A stretch of 27,818 bases of DNA from an uncultured Eubacteriales bacterium (GCA_900321795.1 ONXO01000093.1:1-27818); one strand, 5' to 3'. Shown: positions 6,752-15,149, numbered from the stretch's first letter. Translations and numbers: made by a program. Notes: a model not told the origin generated them from the letters alone.

Positions 6752-8035
6752 ATGTTCATTGATGAAGTATTATTAAAAGTAGAAGCTGGTAAAGGTGGAG
6801 ATGGTTGCTCTTCTTTTAGACATGAGAAGTTTATTGAAATGGGTGGACCAGACGGTGGAAATGGTGGCAAGGGAGGAGATATTATCTTTGTTGCCGATGA
6901 AGGCCTTAAGACTTTATTAGATTTAAGATACATGAAGCATGTAAAAGGAAATAAAGGGAGAAACGGACAAGGTGCTAACAAAACTGGAGAATCAGGAGAA
7001 GACACTTACATTAAAGTTCCTGTTGGAACGACTGTAAAAGATGAAGAAACAGGACTTATTATATGTGACCTTACAAGGCATTTAGAAGAAGCTATTGTAG
7101 CAAAAGGTGGAAGGGGTGGTAAAGGTAATGCAGCTTTTAAATCCAATAAAACCAAAGCACCTACAACAAGTGAATATGGAGAACCTGGAGAAGCAAGAAC
7201 TTTAAAAATAGAATTAAAGCTTTTAGCAGATGTTGGATTAGTCGGTTTTCCATCAGTTGGGAAATCTTCCTTAATATCAAGAATATCAGCTGCCAAACCT
7301 AAAATAGCTGATTATCACTTCACAACGCTTTCACCTAACCTTGGTGTAGTATCAGCAGGAAGTAGTTCTTATGTAATAGCTGATCTTCCTGGAATAATAG
7401 AAGGCGCAAGTGAAGGAATAGGCTTAGGAGACAAGTTTTTAAAACATGCTAGCAGATGTAAAGTAATAGCTTATGTACTTGATATGAGTGAAGTTGAGGG
7501 AAGAGATGTACTAGAAGAATATGAAATACTTAAAAGAGAAGTAAAGAACTACAGTGAAAAACTATCAAGAAAGAAAAGCATTGTAATAGCTAATAAAATG
7601 GATATGCCTGCATCTTTGGAAAACCTAAAAAAGTTTAAAGAAGCATATAATGAAGAAATAATAGAAACCTCTTGTGTAACAGGAGAAGGACTAGATAATC
7701 TTAAGTTTAAGCTTCTTGAAGTATTAAACAAAACTGAAGAAGAAAACGTTTATGAAGATGAGGAAATGGAAAATTACGTTCTTTATGAGTTTAAGAATGA
7801 AAAACCTTATGAAATAGTAAAAGAAAATGATCATACATATGTATTATCAGGTGAAAAGCTAGAACTTCTACTTAAAAGAACAAAGTTTAACAGTGAAGAA
7901 GCTGAACTTAGATTTGCTAGAAAACTAAAGAACCTAGGAGTAGATGAAGAACTTATGCATCTAGGAGCAAAAGATGGAGACACTATCAGAATACTAGACT
8001 ATGAGTTTGAATATAACGAAAGATTAAATTACTAA
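6752..8035 (+). CDS. obgE: Obg family GTPase (ribosome assembly)
   Basis: 427 residues. The N-terminal glycine-rich Obg domain (to about 157) has FIDEVLLKVEAGKGGDG and repeated GG motifs. The GTPase domain has G1 GFPSVGKSS (165-173), G3 DLPGIIEGAS (211-220) and G4 NKMD (281-284). A C-terminal OCT domain ends with DGDTIRILDYEFEY. Essential in most bacteria, acting in late 50S assembly and linked to ppGpp. I chose ATG 6752 rather than GTG 6743 because AGGTGA (6741-6746) then acts as the ribosome site and the protein begins MFIDEVLLKV as in the family. Confidence 0.97.
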   Translation: MFIDEVLLKVEAGKGGDGCSSFRHEKFIEMGGPDGGNGGKGGDIIFVADEGLKTLLDLRYMKHVKGNKGRNGQGANKTGESGEDTYIKVPVGTTVKDEETGLIICDLTRHLEEAIVAKGGRGGKGNAAFKSNKTKAPTTSEYGEPGEARTLKIELKLLADVGLVGFPSVGKSSLISRISAAKPKIADYHFTTLSPNLGVVSAGSSSYVIADLPGIIEGASEGIGLGDKFLKHASRCKVIAYVLDMSEVEGRDVLEEYEILKREVKNYSEKLSRKKSIVIANKMDMPASLENLKKFKEAYNEEIIETSCVTGEGLDNLKFKLLEVLNKTEEENVYEDEEMENYVLYEFKNEKPYEIVKENDHTYVLSGEKLELLLKRTKFNSEEAELRFARKLKNLGVDEELMHLGAKDGDTIRILDYEFEYNERLNY

Positions 8036-8064
8036 TAGCAGATAAACAATCAACAAATTAAAAA

Positions 8065-8070
8065 TATATT
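8065..8070 (+). promoter_or_regulatory. Possible -10 before yqeG
   Basis: TATATT (8065-8070), no clear -35. If used, the transcript would start near 8077 on AAGGATG, the ribosome site of yqeG. Confidence 0.3.
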
Positions 8071-8092
8071 ACCGTAAAGGATGTAGATAAAA

Positions 8093-8617
8093 ATGATAGA
8101 TAAGTTTGTACCTGATATGCATTCTCAAAGCATATACAGAATAGATTATGAAAGCCTTAAAAAGAAGGGAATAAAATTATTAATATTTGACTTAGACAAC
8201 ACCATAGCGCCGGCCAATATAGATTTACCTTCTAAGGAAGCAATTAACTTAATGTATGATTTAAAAGATATGGGTTTTAATATTGTCTTAATGACCAATT
8301 CTACTAGAAAAAGAGTAGAAGCTTTTAAGAACACATTAGAAATAGATACATGCGCTTCATCAAAAAAACCATTATCAAAGAACTACAAGAAGATACTTAA
8401 ACTATATAAAGTTGAACCTGAAGAAGTAGTGGCTATTGGAGATCAGTTACTAACAGACGTACTAGGTGCTAACAGGATGGGACTTACTAGCATACTTGTA
8501 AACCCTGTAAGCAAATATGATTTAAAAGTAACTAAGCTTAATAGACATATAGAAAAGAAACTCTTTAAAATAATGGAAAAAAGAGATCTATTTAAAAGAG
8601 GTAAATACTATGAGTAA
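8093..8617 (+). CDS. yqeG: YqeG family HAD-IIIA phosphatase
   Basis: 174 residues, the usual YqeG length. HAD motifs are all present: DLDNT (D33, D35, T37), TNS (68-70), the motif III lysine in SSKKPLS (K91/K92), and GDQLLTD (116-122). The substrate is not established for the family. It overlaps yqeH by 8 bases. The yqeG-yqeH pair is conserved across Bacilli, suggesting a role near ribosome assembly or nucleotide metabolism. AAGGATG precedes ATG 8093 at slightly long spacing. Confidence 0.93.
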   Translation: MIDKFVPDMHSQSIYRIDYESLKKKGIKLLIFDLDNTIAPANIDLPSKEAINLMYDLKDMGFNIVLMTNSTRKRVEAFKNTLEIDTCASSKKPLSKNYKKILKLYKVEPEEVVAIGDQLLTDVLGANRMGLTSILVNPVSKYDLKVTKLNRHIEKKLFKIMEKRDLFKRGKYYE

Positions 8618-9602
8618 AAAATGCATAGGATGCGGAGAAATAATGCAGTTTACAGATAAAGATGCTTTAGGCTATGTTAACGAAAAAGTCTATGAAAAAG
8701 CAGAGATTTGTGAACGATGCTTTAAACTTAAATACTATGGAAAGGATGCCCTTGTAAATAAAAAAGTAAATTCATCTGAATTTATAGATAAACTAAATAA
8801 AGAAAAGAAATCAGTACTTTTCTTAGTTGATTCTCTATGTATTTCTAATGAAGTATTTGATACTATCAAAAGATTAAACACTAACGTTTATGTAGTCCTA
8901 ACTAAAAGAGATTTACTTCCTAAAAGTGTTAAAGACTATAAGTTAATAAAGTATATAAAAGAAAACACAGGTGTAGAAAAAGTTTTAGTAATAAGCAGTA
9001 AAAAGAAACATGGAATAGATGAAGTTTATAATAGATTAGTTAAAGACAATTTAAAAGAAATATATGTATGCGGATATACTAATGCTGGTAAAAGCACGTT
9101 AATAAACAGTTTACTTAAAAGTAAAGAAAAAGAAGCTGTAGTAACTGTTTCATCTAATCCTAATACCACTTTAGAAGAAATAAAGATAAACCTAGAAGGA
9201 ATAACATTTATAGATACTCCAGGATTTGTAAGTGAAAATAACATATCTAACTTCTTAGACATTAACATTTACAAAAATTTATTAGCAAAGAAAGAAATAA
9301 AGCCTAAAGTGCATACTATAAAAAAAGAGTTTATGATAATATTAGGAAATATTCTTAGAATAGAGAACAATAACGATGAAACTAGTTTAGTATTCTATTT
9401 TAGCAATGATATGTCTTTAGAAAAGATGAGAAGTATAAGAAATGATAGACTAAAAGACAAAGATAAAATAACTATACAAGTAAATACTAATGAAGATATA
9501 GTTATAGAAGGCATAGGCTTCATTAAAGTTAACACTAATGCTATATTAGATATATTTACTTTAGATAAAAGAGTAATAAGTAAAAGAAATAAAATGATTT
9601 AA
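8610..9602 (+). CDS. yqeH: YqeH, circularly permuted ribosome-biogenesis GTPase
   Basis: 330 residues. An N-terminal zinc finger (C5, C8, C34, C37) is followed by the GTPase motifs in permuted order: G4 TKRD (98-101), G5-like ISSKK (128-132), G1 GYTNAGKST (155-163), G3 DTPG (202-205). This order is diagnostic of YqeH/YlqF-type GTPases; the N-terminal zinc finger specifies YqeH, which acts in 30S assembly. The start ATG lies inside the end of yqeG (8-base overlap) with AAGAGGTAAA upstream. Somewhat shorter than the B. subtilis protein (about 366). Confidence 0.95.
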   Translation: MSKKCIGCGEIMQFTDKDALGYVNEKVYEKAEICERCFKLKYYGKDALVNKKVNSSEFIDKLNKEKKSVLFLVDSLCISNEVFDTIKRLNTNVYVVLTKRDLLPKSVKDYKLIKYIKENTGVEKVLVISSKKKHGIDEVYNRLVKDNLKEIYVCGYTNAGKSTLINSLLKSKEKEAVVTVSSNPNTTLEEIKINLEGITFIDTPGFVSENNISNFLDINIYKNLLAKKEIKPKVHTIKKEFMIILGNILRIENNNDETSLVFYFSNDMSLEKMRSIRNDRLKDKDKITIQVNTNEDIVIEGIGFIKVNTNAILDIFTLDKRVISKRNKMI

Positions 9603-9611
9603 TAATAAATG

Positions 9612-9637
9612 AGTAGATGCAATATCTACTTCTTTTT
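9612..9637 (+). terminator. Terminator after yqeH
   Basis: AGTAGAT (9612-9618) pairs with ATCTACT (9624-9630) around GCAAT, followed by TCTTTTT. The mutL extended -10 begins on the last T of the tract. Confidence 0.75.
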
Positions 9638-9645
9638 GATATAAT
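9637..9645 (+). promoter_or_regulatory. Extended -10 promoter of mutL
   Basis: TGATATAAT (9637-9645), an extended -10 abutting the T tract of the yqeH terminator. Predicted start near 9652, leader about 19 nt. The -35 position falls in the terminator and is not recognisable. Confidence 0.55.
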
Positions 9646-9670
9646 TAAAAGTAGTTAGGAAGTGTTTTAA

Positions 9671-11446
9671 ATGGGCAATATAAAAGTAATGAGTGAAAGC
9701 TTAACGAATAAAATCGCAGCTGGAGAAGTAGTAGAAAGATGCTCTTCTGTAGTAAAGGAACTTGTAGAAAATAGTATTGATGCAGGAGCAACTTGTGTTA
9801 AAGTAAGCCTAATTGATGCTGGTATGAAAGAGATTAAAGTTAAAGACAATGGTAAAGGGATGGATAGGGAAGATGCAATTCTTTGCTTTACACCACATGC
9901 AACCAGTAAGATTAGAAATGAAAATGATTTATACTTTATAAATACACTAGGCTTTCGTGGCGAAGCCCTTCCTTCAATAGCGTCTGTTAGTGAGATTACT
10001 TTAGAAACCACTAATAAAATAGATAGAACTAAAATAGTAATAAAAGGTGGTGTGTTAGAAAGTGAAGAAGAATCTGTAATAAATGAAGGAACTGTTATGA
10101 CGGTAGATAACTTGTTCTTTAATACTCCAGCAAGATTAAAGTTTTTAAAGAGCTTTTATACTGAACTTAATAATATAGTTGCATTAATAGAAAAGCTAGC
10201 TTTATCTCATCCCTCTATTTCTTTTAGTTTAAAAAGTGATGGAAAAGAAATACTTAAAACAACAGGAAGTTCTGATTTATTAAAGACAATACATGAAATA
10301 TATGGATATAATGTAGCTAAGAATATGATTTATATTAAAGGTAGTAATGACGACTATGATATTGAAGGATATGTATCAAATCTAAATATAACTAAAAGTA
10401 CAAAGAAAGATATGATAACTTTAGTAAATGGAAGAGTAGTTACTAATCAATATGTAAATAGAATAATTAAAGATGCCTATCACTCATTTCTAATGATAGA
10501 AAAGTATCCTATAGTAGTAATCAATATTAATGTAGATCCAACAATAGTAGATGTTAACATTCACCCAACTAAACAAGATATAAAATTTAGTAAAATGGAT
10601 ACATTAGAAGAATTATTATTTGCTTTAATAAGAGATAAATTAATAGTTAAGAATGAAATAAGAGATGCTGTAGATAAGGAAGAAGAAGACTATAATTATT
10701 TTAATAGCTATGATTTAAACGAAACATTAACAGTAAATGAAAGACTTAATGATACTGAAATTAAAGAAGATATACCTAAGTTTTATGAAGAAACTAAAAT
10801 TAACTTTTATACAAAAGAAGACACTACTGGCTATAATGCTACACTTGAAACTAAAGATGAAGAGCCTTCTCTTATGCATACTTTAGGTTTAGCTATGGGT
10901 ACGTATTTATTTGCAACCGATGAAGAAAACGTCTACATGATAGATATACATGCTGCTAATGAGAGAATAAACTACGAAAGATTTTTAAAAGCATTAAAGA
11001 TGCGAGAAGTATCTAAAACTGATATGTTATTTCCTGTAAATATAGAATTTACTGCCAATGAATATATGAAAATAATAGACAAAAAAGAGTTTATAAATAG
11101 CTTAGGAATTGATTTTGATGAGTTTGGAAGTAATACTATAAGAGTAACATCTCATCCAACGTGGTTTTTAGAAGGACAAGAGGAAGATTCTTTAAAAGAA
11201 GTATTTGATATGATAGTTTCTTTTGACAAGGACTTTGACAGAGTTAAGTTTAATGAACATATTGCTATTAGACTTGCTTGTAAAAAAAGTGTTAAAGCTA
11301 ATACTAATATTGGAATACTTGAAAGAGAGACTTTAGTTAAGAGGTTATTTGAATGCGAGTTTCCATATACTTGCCCACACGGAAGACCAACAACTATAAA
11401 ATACTCTAAATATGATTTAGAAAAACTATTTAAAAGGGTGGTTTAA
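9671..11446 (+). CDS. mutL: DNA mismatch repair protein MutL with endonuclease motif
   Basis: 591 residues. The N-terminal GHKL ATPase has KELVENSIDAGA (E30, N34), DNGKGM (59-64) and GFRGEAL (94-100). The C-terminal domain carries the nicking-endonuclease signature as DIHAANERINYE (D425, H427, E431, E436), with Ile in place of the usual Gln after the Asp. It also has CPHGRP (568-573) and a final FKR, so metal-dependent nicking is probably retained. The linker is short and acidic. mutS, the usual partner upstream, is absent from the window. miaA follows with no gap. ATG 9671 is preceded by TAGGAAGTG. Confidence 0.95.
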   Translation: MGNIKVMSESLTNKIAAGEVVERCSSVVKELVENSIDAGATCVKVSLIDAGMKEIKVKDNGKGMDREDAILCFTPHATSKIRNENDLYFINTLGFRGEALPSIASVSEITLETTNKIDRTKIVIKGGVLESEEESVINEGTVMTVDNLFFNTPARLKFLKSFYTELNNIVALIEKLALSHPSISFSLKSDGKEILKTTGSSDLLKTIHEIYGYNVAKNMIYIKGSNDDYDIEGYVSNLNITKSTKKDMITLVNGRVVTNQYVNRIIKDAYHSFLMIEKYPIVVININVDPTIVDVNIHPTKQDIKFSKMDTLEELLFALIRDKLIVKNEIRDAVDKEEEDYNYFNSYDLNETLTVNERLNDTEIKEDIPKFYEETKINFYTKEDTTGYNATLETKDEEPSLMHTLGLAMGTYLFATDEENVYMIDIHAANERINYERFLKALKMREVSKTDMLFPVNIEFTANEYMKIIDKKEFINSLGIDFDEFGSNTIRVTSHPTWFLEGQEEDSLKEVFDMIVSFDKDFDRVKFNEHIAIRLACKKSVKANTNIGILERETLVKRLFECEFPYTCPHGRPTTIKYSKYDLEKLFKRVV

Positions 11447-12319
11447 ATGAGCAAAATAATTGTGATTGTTGGCCCTACTGGGACAGGAAAGACTCGCCTT
11501 AGTATTCATCTTGCTAAAAAACTTAATGCACAAATAATAAATGCAGATGCTACTCAAGTATATAAAGATGCTAATATTGGAACAGCTAAAGTGTCAAGTG
11601 AAGAAATGGCACATATAGTACATCATATGATAAATATTGTGTCACTAAATGAGAATTACACTGTAAAAGACTATCAGACTGATGCTAGAAAAATTCTTGA
11701 TAAGCTGATAAGCGAAGATAAAAATGTTATTATAGTGGGAGGAAGTGGTCTTTATACTAAAGCTCTTTTATATGACTACAACTTCACTGAAGAAGAAGAT
11801 ATTAAAACATATAATAATTTAACTAATGAAGAGTTAAAAGAACAAGTGGATTTAATATATAAAGATAATGATATTCATGTTAATAACAGAAAAAGACTAG
11901 AAAGATTTTTATCTCATTATGAAGTAACTGGTGAAATAATTAAGAATAATGAAGAAAAAGATAAACCATTATATAACTTTACTATAATTGGACTTGATGC
12001 TGATAGAGAAGTACTTTATAAGAGATTAGACCATAGAGTAGAAGAGATGTTTATAAATGGCCTTATTAACGAAGTTAAATCTTTAAAAAACTTTAATAAA
12101 ACTAAATCATTAATTGGCTATAAAGAAACTATAATGTATTTAGATGGTGAATTGTCTTTAGATGAAGCTAAAGAGTTAATAAAGAAGAATACTAGAAAAT
12201 ATGCTAAAAGACAAATGACTTGGTATAGACATCAGTTTGATAATATAAATTGGTTTCAAACTGATTATGATAACTTTGATAATACAATTAATATGGTAGA
12301 TAAATTCTTAGGACTATAA
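11447..12319 (+). CDS. miaA: tRNA dimethylallyltransferase MiaA
   Basis: 290 residues. It prenylates A37 of tRNAs that read codons starting with U. P-loop GPTGTGKT (9-16), DATQVYKDANIGTAK (family DSxQVYxxxxIGTAKP, here Ala for Ser), VGGSGLYTKALLYDY, and KKNTRKYAKRQMTWYR near the C-terminus. The start follows the mutL stop with no gap; AAAAGGGTGG inside the end of mutL is the ribosome site. mutL-miaA is a common bacterial arrangement. Confidence 0.96.
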   Translation: MSKIIVIVGPTGTGKTRLSIHLAKKLNAQIINADATQVYKDANIGTAKVSSEEMAHIVHHMINIVSLNENYTVKDYQTDARKILDKLISEDKNVIIVGGSGLYTKALLYDYNFTEEEDIKTYNNLTNEELKEQVDLIYKDNDIHVNNRKRLERFLSHYEVTGEIIKNNEEKDKPLYNFTIIGLDADREVLYKRLDHRVEEMFINGLINEVKSLKNFNKTKSLIGYKETIMYLDGELSLDEAKELIKKNTRKYAKRQMTWYRHQFDNINWFQTDYDNFDNTINMVDKFLGL

Positions 12320-12324
12320 ATAAC

Positions 12325-12350
12325 AAAAGGGAGCTTTAAACAGCTTCCTT
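12325..12350 (-). terminator. Terminator of the transglutaminase-like gene
   Basis: On the minus strand AAGGAAGCT pairs with AGCTCCCTT (one G-U), followed by TTTT. The stop codon of the minus-strand gene is in the loop. Downstream of the stem on the plus strand there is no T run, so miaA has no convincing terminator of its own. Confidence 0.6.
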
Positions 12351-13238
12351 AAAAAATGTCTTATCAAAATTATGTTCTGCAGTATCTTGCTGCATAAGTT
12401 TTTCTGTAGTTATTAAAAAGTAATTATTCTTATATCTATCTATTTCAACATCATCCCAAGTTAAATCAATGTGTAGCCATTTATTATCAATAAAAACTAA
12501 GTTCCAAACATGATTTCCACTTGATACTTTTATATTAGGTATATTCAATTTATCTAAAAATATAGCCATTGCATCAGCATAACCAGAGCAAATAGCATGT
12601 CCTTCTACCAACGCACCATAACTACTGGTACTATCATAAGGAGAATACTTTTTTTCGGCAGCATCTTCATCATATTCTACATTATTTATAATATAGTTAT
12701 GAACTAAACTAATTTGATCTATAGCTTTCTTATTTTTCAAATCAAGATTTTCATACTGTTCATTTACAATTTCATTTATTTTGCCTATTTTATCATTTGT
12801 ATATTTGAAAGAAGTATTAACTATTATTTCACCATTAGACGAAATTAAAGTATTTATTTCACTAAAACTATTAAAAGGATGAACATAATCATTTATTTTA
12901 CTCATTAATTCCTCATCATTACCTAACATTTCCACATCATTTAAACATTCATTATATTCTTTAGGACAGTAAAAAGTAAAAGTATCCCAACCATTATTTA
13001 ATATATTGAAATATATATTTTTTATTTCTTCCTTAGTATATGGTACAAAATCTTCATTTGTATTAAATGTTATATAATTAAAATCACGTTTATATATATT
13101 TGTATCCTTTAAAATAACCTTTCTTTGACTTAATAAATAATTACTAAAAAATGTACTTATTTCATCAATATTAAAATAAACTAATAATACTATACCCATT
13201 AAAATGAGTGTAAAAACTAAATTCTCTATTTTCTTCAT
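12336..13238 (-). CDS. Membrane-anchored transglutaminase-like (cysteine protease fold) protein
   Basis: 300 residues. One N-terminal membrane helix (about 7-22) is followed by a charged external region, then a transglutaminase-like core (about 175-265). A catalytic triad is visible: Cys in GHAICSGYA (C217), His in GNHVWN (H243) and Asp in HIDLTWDD (D258). The order and spacing match bacterial transglutaminase-like peptidases. The N-terminal anchor puts the domain outside the cell, where it may act on surface proteins or wall peptides; the substrate is unknown. It stands alone on the minus strand between miaA and a divergent CPBP gene. No Shine-Dalgarno is visible before ATG 13238, and the promoter would start the transcript at the ATG itself. 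Confidence 0.85.
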   Translation of the reverse strand: MKKIENLVFTLILMGIVLLVYFNIDEISTFFSNYLLSQRKVILKDTNIYKRDFNYITFNTNEDFVPYTKEEIKNIYFNILNNGWDTFTFYCPKEYNECLNDVEMLGNDEELMSKINDYVHPFNSFSEINTLISSNGEIIVNTSFKYTNDKIGKINEIVNEQYENLDLKNKKAIDQISLVHNYIINNVEYDEDAAEKKYSPYDSTSSYGALVEGHAICSGYADAMAIFLDKLNIPNIKVSSGNHVWNLVFIDNKWLHIDLTWDDVEIDRYKNNYFLITTEKLMQQDTAEHNFDKTFFKEAV

Positions 13239-13244
13239 ATTATA

Positions 13245-13273
13245 ATTATACTTCTTAGAGTCATTTTATTCAA
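13245..13273 (-). promoter_or_regulatory. Promoter of the transglutaminase-like gene (predicted leaderless)
   Basis: Minus strand: TTGAAT (13273-13268), 17-bp spacer, TATAAT (13250-13245). Seven bases past the -10 is 13238, the A of the start codon. A second TATAAT follows immediately (13244-13239). Confidence 0.6.
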
Positions 13274-13334
13274 TAAAAAGTAAATAACGAGTAAAACTTT
13301 TTGCTTTTGAGTTTTATTTTAGTAAAATATAGTT

Positions 13335-13340
13335 TATAAT
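13335..13340 (+). promoter_or_regulatory. -10 of the CPBP operon
   Basis: TATAAT (13335-13340), with no good -35 at 17 bp. The predicted start near 13347 leaves 0 to 9 nt of leader depending on which start codon is used. Confidence 0.45.
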
Positions 13341-13355
13341 AATTATGTGATTGAT

Positions 13356-14054
13356 ATGATTAATGAAATAGAAGACAAGAAAAGTTTAAGTTTTAAAGGA
13401 ATTTTATTAGAAATACTAATGGTTATAATATATGTATTTGTACCTGTTTTAGTTGCACTTTTATTTTATAAGTTTTTTAAACTTCCAGAAATTCCTTCAG
13501 CTTTTATAGGCAATATTTGTGCAGCTTTAATATTTATTTTATTATTTTTCCCAACTTTAAAAAGACAATTTAAGGACTTTTTTAGCAATTTTTCTGACAA
13601 TTTACATGATTCATTAAAATATTGGGGAATAGGTTTAGCAGTTATGATGGTTACTAATATAATATTAAATGTTTTTGTTTTTCCAGGAGAAATTGCTGAA
13701 AACGAGGAACTAAATAGATCATTTATAAATATATATCCTATAATTGGCTTCTTTGAAGTATCTTTGCTAGCACCATTTATAGAAGAGATGATATTTAGAT
13801 TTGGACTTAGAAAAGCTTGTGGTAAAAATAAATATTTTCCATTAATAAGTGCTTTAGCATTTGGATTACCTCATGCATTAAATGGTGTTAATACTTTGGC
13901 TGATTTACCATATTTACTTTATACTATTCCATACGGTGCTCTAGGCTATGCCTTTGCCTATTCATACAATAAAAGTAATAATATTTTTTCATCTATTATG
14001 TGTCATTTCTTTCATAACACCATGTGTTTTGTACTCATAATGATAGCTGTGTAG
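13356..14054 (+). CDS. CPBP family intramembrane metalloprotease
   Basis: 232 residues from ATG 13356. A hydrophobic protein with about six membrane segments and the three CPBP (Abi/CAAX-protease-like) motifs: EEMIFR (E143, E144, R148), FGLPH (H173) and HFFHN (H217, N221). These form a metal-binding glutamic protease site inside the membrane. Roles in the family range from protein maturation to bacteriocin self-immunity; none is indicated here. GTG 13347 is an alternative in-frame start; ATG 13356 has a weak GTGAT 5 bases upstream. It is co-transcribed with the downstream phosphatase-like gene (7-base gap). Confidence 0.9.
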   Translation: MINEIEDKKSLSFKGILLEILMVIIYVFVPVLVALLFYKFFKLPEIPSAFIGNICAALIFILLFFPTLKRQFKDFFSNFSDNLHDSLKYWGIGLAVMMVTNIILNVFVFPGEIAENEELNRSFINIYPIIGFFEVSLLAPFIEEMIFRFGLRKACGKNKYFPLISALAFGLPHALNGVNTLADLPYLLYTIPYGALGYAFAYSYNKSNNIFSSIMCHFFHNTMCFVLIMIAV

Positions 14055-14061
14055 GTGTTTT

Positions 14062-14922
14062 ATGGAAAAAGAAGAAAATGTAATTGTAAAAGAAAAAAGT
14101 AAATTAAAAACATTTATTATTAATCTTGCTATTATTATTTCAATAATTATGGCAAGTATGTATATATATTCTAGATATATAGGTACTAAGAAAATAGTAA
14201 TTAAAGAATACAAAATAGCATCTAATAAAATACCTAAAGAGTTTAGTGGAAACAAAATAGTATATTTTTCTGACTTGTTATACGGAAGCAGTGTTTTTAG
14301 TGAAGACTTAGATTATATTAAAAGCAAGATAAACATATTAAAACCTGATATAGTTATTTTTGGTGGAGATTTAATACTTAAAGGATTTAATTTAAATGAT
14401 GCAGATAAACAAAAGTTAACAAAATTCTTAGAAGCTATAGATAGTAAACTTGGCAAATATGGAGTACTTGGATCTTATGACAATGAAGAAACTATAAAAT
14501 TACTTGAATCAGGAAATTTTATTTTATTAGATAATAAGAATGAATATATTTATAATGGAGAAACACCTATATGCTTAACTTTTATAGGTTCATATAATAA
14601 TGGGGATTATAAATTAGATGAAGCATTAACTTGTGAAAATCATTATAATATAGTTATAAGTCATGAAGCTGATATTACAGATAATATACTTGCTAAAAAA
14701 AGTGTGGATTTAATTCTGGCAGGAAATACAGTTGGTGGTGAAATTAGAATTCCTTATTATGGTGGAATATTTAATTTTGAAGGAAGTAAAAAGTATAATG
14801 ATGATTATTATGAACTAGGGGAAACTAAATTATTCGTTTCTAATGGTTTAGGCACTAAGAAAGTCTATAAAAGATTTTTTAATAGACCTTCAATAAGTTT
14901 ATTTAGACTAAAAAGTTTGTAA
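14062..14922 (+). CDS. Membrane-anchored metallophosphatase-like protein with a degenerate active site
   Basis: 286 residues. One membrane helix (about 17-36) is followed by a calcineurin-like phosphoesterase domain of the YkuE type (FSGNKIVYFSDL, FGGDL, SHEAD, GGEIRIPYYGGIF, VSNGLGTKK). Several metal ligands are replaced: motif I DxH is D71-L-L73, motif III GNHD is G137-S-Y-D140, and GHTHGG is G221-N-T-V-G-G. D103 and H201 remain. The framework is intact and the frame is clean, so this looks like a maintained pseudo-enzyme, perhaps binding a lipid or wall precursor. The ribosome site TAGGTG overlaps the stop codon of the CPBP gene. Confidence 0.85.
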   Translation: MEKEENVIVKEKSKLKTFIINLAIIISIIMASMYIYSRYIGTKKIVIKEYKIASNKIPKEFSGNKIVYFSDLLYGSSVFSEDLDYIKSKINILKPDIVIFGGDLILKGFNLNDADKQKLTKFLEAIDSKLGKYGVLGSYDNEETIKLLESGNFILLDNKNEYIYNGETPICLTFIGSYNNGDYKLDEALTCENHYNIVISHEADITDNILAKKSVDLILAGNTVGGEIRIPYYGGIFNFEGSKKYNDDYYELGETKLFVSNGLGTKKVYKRFFNRPSISLFRLKSL

Positions 14923-14947
14923 CATAAATTAAATACACCTCTATAAT
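14917..14947 (+). promoter_or_regulatory. Promoter of the small Tyr/Pro-rich gene, inside the terminator
   Basis: TATAAT (14942-14947) with a poor TTGTAA (14917-14922) at 19 bp. The predicted start near 14954 excludes the left arm of the hairpin and leaves the ribosome site single-stranded. Confidence 0.45.
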
Positions 14948-14963
14948 ATATTAGAGGTGTTTT
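14935..14963 (+). terminator. Terminator hairpin whose right arm is the next gene's ribosome site
   Basis: ACACCTCTA (14935-14943) pairs perfectly with TAGAGGTGT (14952-14960), followed by TTTT. AGAGGTG in the right arm is the Shine-Dalgarno of the gene at 14967, and TATAAT (14942-14947) runs from the left arm into the loop. Confidence 0.75.
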
Positions 14964-14966
14964 ATA

Positions 14967-15149
14967 ATGCATAATACTTATATGCCTAGAAGTTTTAGTT
15001 ATAAGAAAGACACAAGATTCGTACCATTTGCTGGACCATTTTTACTTGGAGCACTTACAGGTGGAGTGGCAGTAGGAGCTTTAGGACCACGTCCTAGACC
15101 AAATTATTATTACCCACCTAGACCTTATTACTATCCATATTATTATTAA
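14967..15149 (+). CDS. Small Tyr/Pro-rich membrane protein
   Basis: 60 residues. A polar start (MHNTYMPRSFSYKKD) is followed by a glycine-rich hydrophobic segment (about 19-40, PFLLGALTGGVAVGALG), then a 20-residue tail made only of Pro, Arg, Asn and Tyr (10 Tyr). Small proteins with a PFLLG-type hydrophobic core and a PRP/YYY tail occur as uncharacterised proteins in many Bacillota; no function is known to me. It could be an envelope or coat-type protein, but that is speculation. AGAGGTG precedes ATG 14967. Its stop overlaps the stop of the convergent kinase gene by 4 bases. Confidence 0.75.
   Translation: MHNTYMPRSFSYKKDTRFVPFAGPFLLGALTGGVAVGALGPRPRPNYYYPPRPYYYPYYY

Noticed and set aside
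12327..12350. Bidirectional terminator serving miaA
   Set aside because: The T run exists only on the minus-strand side; on the plus strand the hairpin is followed by A residues.
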